NCBI GenBank assembly: GCA_025201765.1
Contig: MU623469.1
Span: 38,940 to 102,939, forward strand
Length of the DNA stretch: 64,000 nucleotides
Reading direction: 5' to 3'
Source of the DNA: Daldinia sp. FL1419
Taxonomy: Eukaryota > Ascomycota > Sordariomycetes > Xylariales > Hypoxylaceae
In this document: one piece after another, positions 57,001 through 64,000 of the stretch
How positions within the stretch are numbered: the first letter of the stretch is position 1
How the letters are laid out: the number at the start of each line of letters is the position of its first letter
Notes under the pieces: generated by a model
Seen by the model: the letters and a program-made list of their open reading frames with translations, nothing else
What the model was told of the DNA's origin: nothing
The model's database searches: none
Made by a program: the position numbers and the translations under genes

Positions 57001-60000
57001 AGGGACACGTTGGTACTGCTACACAAGAGGGCTCTCGGAAACGAAAAAGCAATACTGCGCCCCCGCGCGGTCAAAGTCATGAATCTAGAGTTAGGAAATC
57101 TGAATCAAATATTATGGTTCCTCAACCCCATTCAGAGCAAAGGGAAGCTAACAACAGAGCTTCCGCGCAGTTTGACTTCAATTTGAGGCCAACTCCCCTA
57201 AGATCGACAACTCCTATATCCGGAACTACTGCCTCCTCAGTCGCCCTCGGCTACTCTAATAAAACAAACAACAACCAGGAATCCGGGGCGGCTGCTGGTC
57301 AGTCAAATCATGAAGCCACACTGCCATCCCAATCAACTCCGAAAAAGCCCCGCAAGTCATCCACATTGACTGTAGGCACAATACGCAGGGATCGAACAAA
57401 TCGTATTGTTCAACACCTCCTTGATAAAAATGATGGTGTCTTCCCGGGGCAGCGATCTCTGTATCTAGCTATGGTATCTATCTGGGCCAAGGAGTATAGC
57501 GATATCGAGCCACCCGATTGGAAGGTATGTCAAAATGTAGTAAATCAGATGGAAAAGGCCAGTGTGTTAACGCAGCATCGCTTCTTCTTTCTTGATGATA
57601 ACGGAAAGCTTCAAGAATGCTGCGTACTTGCAAGGAACCAGCAAGAGTTATCTTCTATAACTGATTTAGCCGCTGACCCCAAGGTCGTCATGGTCAAAGA
57701 AAAGATGAGAGAAATGCATCCCGAACCGTATATCCCGGAAGGATTTTCGCTTTCTCAGGATGAGAGTGAAATCTTTGATGCACTTGCATCGAAATACCGA
57801 GACTCTGCGTCATCCGATGGGCCCCGAAAGCCATTTCGAAAGTCGAACGTGACCGAAGATATTGAAGTGCTACAATATCCAGCATACGTCGTCAATGGTG
57901 CACCCACGCATGCAGTTAGTTCAAAGCGGCCCGCCGAAGAAGGTGAATTGTCGGATGCGGCACCCGCTAAGAAGGTTCGTGTGGATGCTGGCGATATAGG
58001 TAAACCTAGGAAGACGCCCAAACCCAGGAAGAAAGGCGAGCAACGCGAATACTGGGCAACGGCGAAAGTCGCAAAATATCTCTGGAACCAGAAGCAGAAT
58101 CCAGGGGAGAAATGGAACCAAAAGCATGCCAATCTCCAGGATTACGACACAGGCGCATGGTCCGTTTTACCCCAGGAAGCTACACTAATGCGATCCAGTA
58201 TCGACAGAATCTTATCGTCACTTCGCACCTCCCGTGAAAGTGCGCTGGTGTCGATGAGACGATCCTCTAGTAGCAGGTCTGATAGTACGGAAGGATCACC
58301 GGGGGGAAATACCGCAGACTCACCTGGGGGACTTCTTTGGGAGCATAGCGTGACGGGAGGCGATCGTGAAGAAAACTTCGATGTATTAATTCCTAGTATA
58401 GAAGAAAGGGCTACAAAGGATCCCACTGATCGATTTGTCAACCCTACCATTTCCACATCATTTATTCCGGAAGATTCGGGATCTGAGGACGAGGAGGAGG
58501 ACGATACAACATTAATTGGAACGCATCATGAAGACGTCGCGGATGAGAACTCAACCCCTCCCTCTGAAGAGGCGGACGCTATATTCGCAAGGAGCAAAAC
58601 AATTCGAAATACGCGACCTGGCTGCTGGCCTTGGCTACCGGTCAGCTTTTTCGAATCAAACTCTGCAAGCTTTACATTAGCCGGGGCTATGCCAGAAGCC
58701 AGATGGTTTCAGAGAGAGAACCTGCCGCAAAATTCCGGAGATATTATTAAATCTCTCCGAGGGAAGTTCCAGTTCAATTCTTGGGCGGATCCGTATTACG
58801 GAAAGTTTCTACGAGAAGTGGGCATTATTGAGCGATGGGAACAATCAGCTGAAGGGTCACAAATTCTCTTGCATGGGTCGGTCGCACCAGATTACATATT
58901 TATCTCCCTCTCTTCCGAAGAGTCAAGGGCAAATATGAAGCCCATTACCCCAGAGTGGCCGAGTAAAGGGCAATATACCGTGGATAATATACCGGAAGAG
59001 ATTAAAAACGCATCCCTTGATGATGAGAACGCAGGCCTGTCAATAATTCACCGTAATAGGGGCAGGCCGAAGAGAGAACATCCCATCGGGCATTCTAGGG
59101 ACCAAGCTAAACCAAGCGCTAAAAAGCCCATGAAGAAGGTACACGCGCTCCCGATATCTCATGTGGATATCCAATACAAGACACGACCACTCAGACCCAT
59201 ACCTGTCCAGCATCGTGGTCGTGTAAGCATACCACGTCCAAACGAGGACGGCCTCGGTCTTAGTGGTGAAACAGAGGTCATAGCCGCATTCGTCGTTTTT
59301 AAAACACTCTTAGGCGGAGTCGATCGGAAGCCAGACATCGGCTCAATACTAAAAGCTTTCCCTAAATTTTCTCACTCTGCACTAAGAAAATTTTGGCCCA
59401 GAGTCAACAGAGAACGAAAGACTTATATCGACGCGTTGACGGAAAAGTTCCAGTCGGCATTCTTGGAGGCCTACGAAGCAGGGAAAATTGCGCCCCTCGA
59501 TTATGATGATATCGATTCCTACGATTGGCAGACTCTAATCATTTGGGCTACTAAGCTAGAGACGCACGATAAGGTAAAGCTTCCCAGATCCCGACGCGAT
59601 CTAGAAGAAACCTATTCCCTTGAGGACGTTGGCAACGAAGCTACGGATTGGAGGGAGACTTGGTTTCAAAACCTTGCTTCTATATACTCCCGAGTCGAAG
59701 CAACGGCTAGCGAGCCTATTTCAATTCCTTCAGGTCACGATGTCTTGGACGAAGAGGTCATTGGTAGAGCCAGGTCTTGGGTTCGGTCCTTGTGTGTAAC
59801 CCCAATACGGGGTGCAAAAATGCCCGAGGAGATCCGCGAAAGGCTCTTGAGTTTAAGTGGCGGTGATGAAGCAGAAACGAATAAGTTGCTTAAGAAAGTG
59901 GTGGATAAGCTCATATCAGAAAGGGTAGCGTCGAGAAGTAAAGGAAAGATATTAGGACAGTCCTTGCGACTTCACGGAGTCTTTGCGAAACATCTTGAGA

Positions 60001-60647
60001 AGTCGGCCACTGTGGAGAAATTCGCACAGTCCGCCAAATTCAAAACACTATTAGACGAGAGCTTTCGCAAAGGCCAAGATTTTCGCGTGCCATATGTTGC
60101 CGATGACGGAACGATTATGGCGATTTTTAATCTACAAGCGAAAGGCCATATCCACGCACAGGCTATGGATATCCCTAATATTCCCTTCGGGTTTGAACCA
60201 GGGAACTACGACGGCCGGACTTTTCCAAAAAGTTACTATCACTTCAACGTAAAGCTGTCACCGACAGAAACCTACGTGTTCAATGAAGATTTACCGGTCC
60301 TTCAGCAAGCAGTGCACATTAAAGTACCCCAACAGGGACCTCGGGACGAGATACCGATCTGGGTCGATTTCTTCGGGAACCTCGACAAGGCCCGCTGGAT
60401 TACATATCTCAGCATGACAACTCTAGCGCTTGCCACGAAAGGTCCTTTGACACCACAGACGGCAAGCGTGCTACTGAAGCCGTTTGTGGAGCCATTCGAG
60501 GCTAAGTTGATCATGGACTGGATCGATGGTCTAGGTATTCTAGAACGCCACGACTCGGGACAAAGTGCTACGGTGGGGGAGTGGTGGTGGTTGGTCGTAG
60601 GCCGACTAGCCTTGGACGCGTTGGGAAGAAGTTCTTCCCGTAGTTAG
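54012..60647 (+). CDS. TFC3: TFIIIC large subunit, B-block binding (TFC3/tau138)
   Basis: Exons 54012-54078 and 54139-60647 (2191 aa). The 60-nt intron (GTGAGT...CTAG) joins ...EIAFSGAR to GCSVSTLLEAIEAF, giving the conserved N-terminus. The subunit binds the B-box of tRNA genes as part of TFIIIC and recruits TFIIIB for RNA polymerase III. Landmarks: an N-terminal winged helix, the B-block-binding domain around 190-300 (LFEWKALVDIASVREEGILQGDLVRLSGQDKRSLPTR style), an extended winged helix near 390-450, a long low-complexity basic linker, and a conserved C-terminal third (from about 1500). One C2H2-like finger sits in the linker at about 793-818 (CDKCGNSW...LDYHL..SRTDC). Length suits Pezizomycotina. 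The second exon is unbroken over 6.5 kb. Confidence 0.93.
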
Positions 60648-61545
60648 GATTATGAAGAAGAGCAATTGATTGTAAAATATATCAGCACAATTTAAGTGCA
60701 TGGCATGGAAAGGGTAGCATACCAAGGCGTTTAGGGAACGAGATATCCGTCGGCTTGCTAGGGAGCATTGCCAGAATTTTCTTGCTAGGGTTTTATTAGC
60801 GTTGAGCGATAACAGACAGGACTTTTAGTAATTTATTCGTTTCTTTGCGAGGAGATCATCACACGGTCATTTTAGGGAGAGGTCTCTCAGGAGTACTATC
60901 TTGCTATTAAAAAACGTAAACCCGATTTCCGCATAGTGCTCAATATTCGCGACAGAGTGTCTGAGACCCCGTTGATTCCCTTTACAGAAGACTGAAGTCT
61001 CGTAGTATACGCTTTTCATCGTCTTGTGGTAGGACAATACGTTGTGGTTGAGAGCCCCCCTGTTGGCTTGAAGACGATGTCCCGTGTAAACGGCGGCTCG
61101 ATCTTGTCTGGCGCTATTTCTTTAGGCTTTCTTTTCCTTTTTGACTTGGGAGGTAGATTATTGGTATGCTATTGTATATAATCCCTGCTGAGATGGTGTA
61201 GAGTGTAATGCCACACAGACTATAGCGTCGATAACGTATACTCTTATATTCCATCTCACCCGTACAGAATGACAAGAAGTCTCTTATACAAATACAATAT
61301 GTACCTGCCTAAGGTACCTTATAGGCAGGTAGCCAAGTCATAAGCTCACTATTGTATACCTCGTCTCGGGTAACATCCGAACTCACTTGCATGGAAAAAT
61401 CAATCTTGAATTCATATCTTGGTATCACTACCGCCCTATCACATGTAATTCTGTAATTTCAATCGCGCGCCCGCCTTTATCCCCGCCCGTAAAACGCCAG
61501 TTTACCCGCCTGCCTGCTTATACTCCGTCGTCCGTCTAATCACCA
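60648..61545. other. convergent intergenic spacer
   Basis: 3' flanks of TFC3 and the E2 gene. A short imperfect palindrome (TGCCTAAGGTACCTTATAGGCA) lies near 61307-61328. No gene seen. Confidence 0.55.
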
Positions 61546-62504
61546 CTAACGACCGATAACAATCTTGGTCAGCATCGCTATCAAAATGATTATCAGCGAT
61601 ATAATCGTGTAGTCGAGCCACGGGGGGACTCCCGCGTTCGGATCTGTCCGCCTTGGTGTTTGTAGCAAGGGAGCTTGACCTACGCCACTTGGTAGTGGTA
61701 CCGTTCTCGTTGGCGTCGGAGCACCTTGCGCGGGTCTGGGTGCTGATTCTACCGTCCTGGGAACAGTTTGCACGAAGCCCTCCGCCAGCTCCGCGCTCTC
61801 CGTATCCTCCTTCTCGCCTTCACCATTGGCCTTCGACTTGTCCATCTCATCCCGAAAGCTCATCTTCAACTCGGCAGGGACCTCAACCTCCTCCCTCTTG
61901 CCGTTATTCTCCGCGTCGGCCTCGGCGCACCTCTTCTCGCACTCGGCGATAATCTCGGCGTTCGTCTTGGCACACACGCTACACTTCCAAGCACCGCTTT
62001 CGGAAGCAAGTTTCCGGCGCACAGCGTCGTTAGTATCCAGACCTCCAAGCTGGCCGCGAGCATCCGTCTCCATGAAAGAGCGCAGGGCGACCAGCGCGGT
62101 GCGCACTCCCCACGCAGGCTGCCACGTGGCCTCGTGGTGCCCCGAGATGCTTAGACAGATCTCCCGGTTAGCTTCGAAGCGCCCGCTTGGCGTCATGAAC
62201 CGGAACGAAGGGGGTCGGTGCGGGTACGCCGGCGGAAGGACAATGCGCCCGTGGTATATCCCCTCGGCGAAGGCGGATTGGGGCGGCCCTCGTAGCGTGA
62301 AGTGCCATTCGAAGAGGTCAGATTCGAGGGGTGCTGCTGTGTAGTCTGGAGAAGGGGAGGTGGAGAGCTCGGCTGCTTCTTTTACTGTTTATTGCGGGTT
62401 AATTAGTCTCTGAATTGATTGTAATTCCATAGTCAGCGCAACAAGGACTATTTACATATGCGCCTGATCGTCGGCGATTTAGAATTAAAGGTAGCGGCAG
62501 CCAT
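61546..62504 (-). CDS. UBC6: tail-anchored ubiquitin-conjugating enzyme E2 (UBC6/UBE2J type)
   Basis: Two exons on the minus strand, 62456-62504 and 61546-62384 (295 aa). The 71-nt intron (GTAAAT...ACAG) joins MAAATFNSKSPTIRRI to LKEAAELSTSPSPDY, the Ubc6 start. The enzyme works in ER-associated degradation, passing ubiquitin to substrates of ER ligases. The UBC fold spans about 1-160: FEWHFTLRGPPQSAFAEGIYHGRI, then PPSFRFMTPSGRF, with catalytic Cys93 in NREICLSISGHH. As in other Ubc6/UBE2J proteins, the HPN motif is replaced by TPSGR. A charged linker with a CSVC...C...C cluster follows, then a Pro/Thr-rich stretch. The C-terminal membrane helix is YTIISLIIILIAMLTKIVIGR, which makes it a tail-anchored protein facing the cytosol. 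Intact. Confidence 0.92.
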
Positions 62505-62760
62505 GACGGCCGATAATGTTCAGATGATGTTTCTCGGATTGATTGATGGAGGGGGTTATCGATCACAAAGAGCTAGGCTAAGCCAAGCAGGATTGTAGGT
62601 TAAGTGAGAAGAGATTAAAGAAGTTGTTCTAAATAGGGCGAGGCCAGATTGTCCAGTCTTGATACGAAAACCGGGAATCACGAATTAATGCGATGCACGT
62701 ACGGTGACAAATCTCCGTTAAACTGTATGGAACCTGCGAACCGGCATGATATCGTACAAT

Positions 62761-64000
62761 CAGGGTTGCAAAATTAGTTAGTTTAGTAACTAAAACCCAC
62801 AATTTAACTAAATTAAAATACTAAAAACTAAAACTAAGAAAACTAAAACTAATCTTGGCATTAATTAAATTAACTAAACTAATCTTGGCACTAATTAAAC
62901 TAACTAAAAAAACTAAAAAAACTAAAAAACTTTTTTTCAATAAATTGAATAATTTGAATAAAATAATAATAAAAATTAAATTTGAAAAATTAAATTAAAA
63001 TAAATTAAAATAAAATATAAAAAAATATATTTAAATTAAATAGAATTTAATCAAAATAATAATATATTTTATATATAATTTGGATAAATATTATAAAAGT
63101 TATATAAGAATTAAATAAAAATTAATAATTATTATAATTCTGTGTATTGGAATAGATGTTAATCCGTAAGGGTTTATATTTTTTAATTAAATTATAATAA
63201 TAAATATTATAATTATAAAGTTAATCTGAGATTTTTCCGATTTTATTTGGATTTTATAAAAATAGTTTAATAAATTTAGATATATTATATATAAATCCGT
63301 GTATCGGAACTAATATTGATCTGTAAGGGCCCATATTTTCTAATTTAAATTTTTAATTAAAATATTAAATAAAATAATTTATCTGGGATTTTTCCGATTT
63401 TTTTTTTATTTTTTTAAAAAAAGTAAATAAATTTTAATATATTATATATAAATCTGTATATTGGAACTAATATTGATTTGTAAGGGCCTATATTTTTTAA
63501 TTTAGTTTTTTAATTAAAATATTAAATAAAATATTTTATTTGGGATTTTTCTGATTTTTTTAAATTTTTAAAAAAATATTAATAAATTTTAATATATTAT
63601 ATAAAAATATATATATTAAAATTAAGATTAATTTATAAAAATTTATATTAATTATAAAAAAAAAATTTAAATTTTATTTAAATAATTTAAATAATTAAAA
63701 TAATTAAATAAAATAATTAAAATAAATTAAATATAAAAATTAAAATTTATTATATAAATATAAAATTTATTTTATAAAAATAAATTAAAATAAATTAAAA
63801 AATAAATATTAAAATCTATTTTATAAAAATATTAAAATTTACTTTATAAAAGTATTAACATTTAATTAATAAGAAAAAAGAAATTTATTAAAATTTACTT
63901 TATAAAAATATTAATATTTAATTAATAAAAGAAAAATAAAATAAATTAAATAAAAATATTAAAATTTAATTAATAAAATAAAATAAAATAAAAATATTAA
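62761..64000. repeat. RIP-degraded AT-rich repeat block (runs off the window)
   Basis: Composition drops abruptly at 62761 to almost pure A/T and stays so to the edge. The block begins CAGGGTTGCAAAATTAGTT, which resembles hAT-element termini (CAGGG), followed by a 30-bp tandem duplication (62848-62877 and 62878-62907) that differs only by two C/T changes. From 63140 there are tandem copies of a ~157-bp unit. No reading frame survives. The differences between copies are nearly all C-to-T or G-to-A, the signature of RIP. The block begins 257 bp upstream of the UBC6-type gene. Confidence 0.85.
63140..63765 (+). repeat. tandem ~157-bp repeats with graded RIP
   Basis: Copies start at 63140, 63297, 63454 and about 63609, with spacings of 157, 157 and about 155 bp. 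Each opens with a CYGTRTATYGGAA-type block, then RTAAGGGYYYATATT, and in the first three a TCTGRGATTTTTCYGATTTT-type block. In the fourth copy every G or C of the opening block has become A or T. The downstream limit is uncertain. Confidence 0.82.

Overview
The window is nuclear DNA from a filamentous ascomycete (Pezizomycotina, most like a Sordariomycete). The evidence is gene content (a HET-domain remnant, a thaumatin-like secreted protein, a GPI wall protein, a fungal P450), genes on both strands with spacers of about 0.3-5.5 kb, introns mostly 51-72 nt long with GTAAGT/GTATGT-type donors and CTAAC-type branch points, and AT-rich repeats showing the C-to-T/G-to-A pattern of repeat-induced point mutation (RIP). 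I found no rRNA, tRNA or CRISPR.

Layout. 1-5 kb: the 3' end of an AAA+ ATPase gene, an orphan acidic protein gene (-) and an SLC7/LAT-type amino-acid permease (+). 5.5-8.6 kb: a broken PIF1-like helicase C-terminus (-) and otherwise non-coding DNA. 8.6-19.3 kb: a housekeeping block with the nuclear-pore membrane protein POM34 (-), an acyl-CoA-synthetase-like pseudoenzyme (+), MCM5 (-) and VPS54 (+). 19.3-32.9 kb: gene-poor DNA holding a secreted thaumatin-like protein (-) and a small GPI-anchored wall protein (+). 32.9-39.3 kb: APC8/CDC23 (-), farnesyl diphosphate synthase (+) and a convergent intact cytochrome P450 (-). 40-49.5 kb: a basic coiled-coil protein (-), an AIM6-like phosphodiesterase-fold protein (+), a MAT2B-like reductase-fold protein (+) and an RA-PH adaptor (+). 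50.6-53.7 kb: an accessory pocket with a HET pseudogene, a small cysteine-rich secreted protein gene (-) and a 392-bp MITE. 54-60.6 kb: TFC3, the large TFIIIC subunit (+). 61.5-62.5 kb: a UBC6-type tail-anchored E2 (-). 62.76 kb to the end: a very AT-rich RIP-degraded repeat block that runs off the window.

Most genes are core housekeeping functions: replication licensing, APC/C, Pol III transcription, endosome-to-Golgi tethering, nuclear pore, ERAD ubiquitination, isoprenoid supply and SAM metabolism. They do not form one pathway. The only adjacent pair that suggests a shared job is farnesyl diphosphate synthase with the P450. The most notable structure is at the right edge, where tandem copies of a ~157-bp repeat show progressive RIP. 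The MITE inserted 290 bp upstream of TFC3 is the next clearest. Exon boundaries below were worked out by eye from splice signals and reading-frame continuity. I ran no database searches, so all family names are from recognition.
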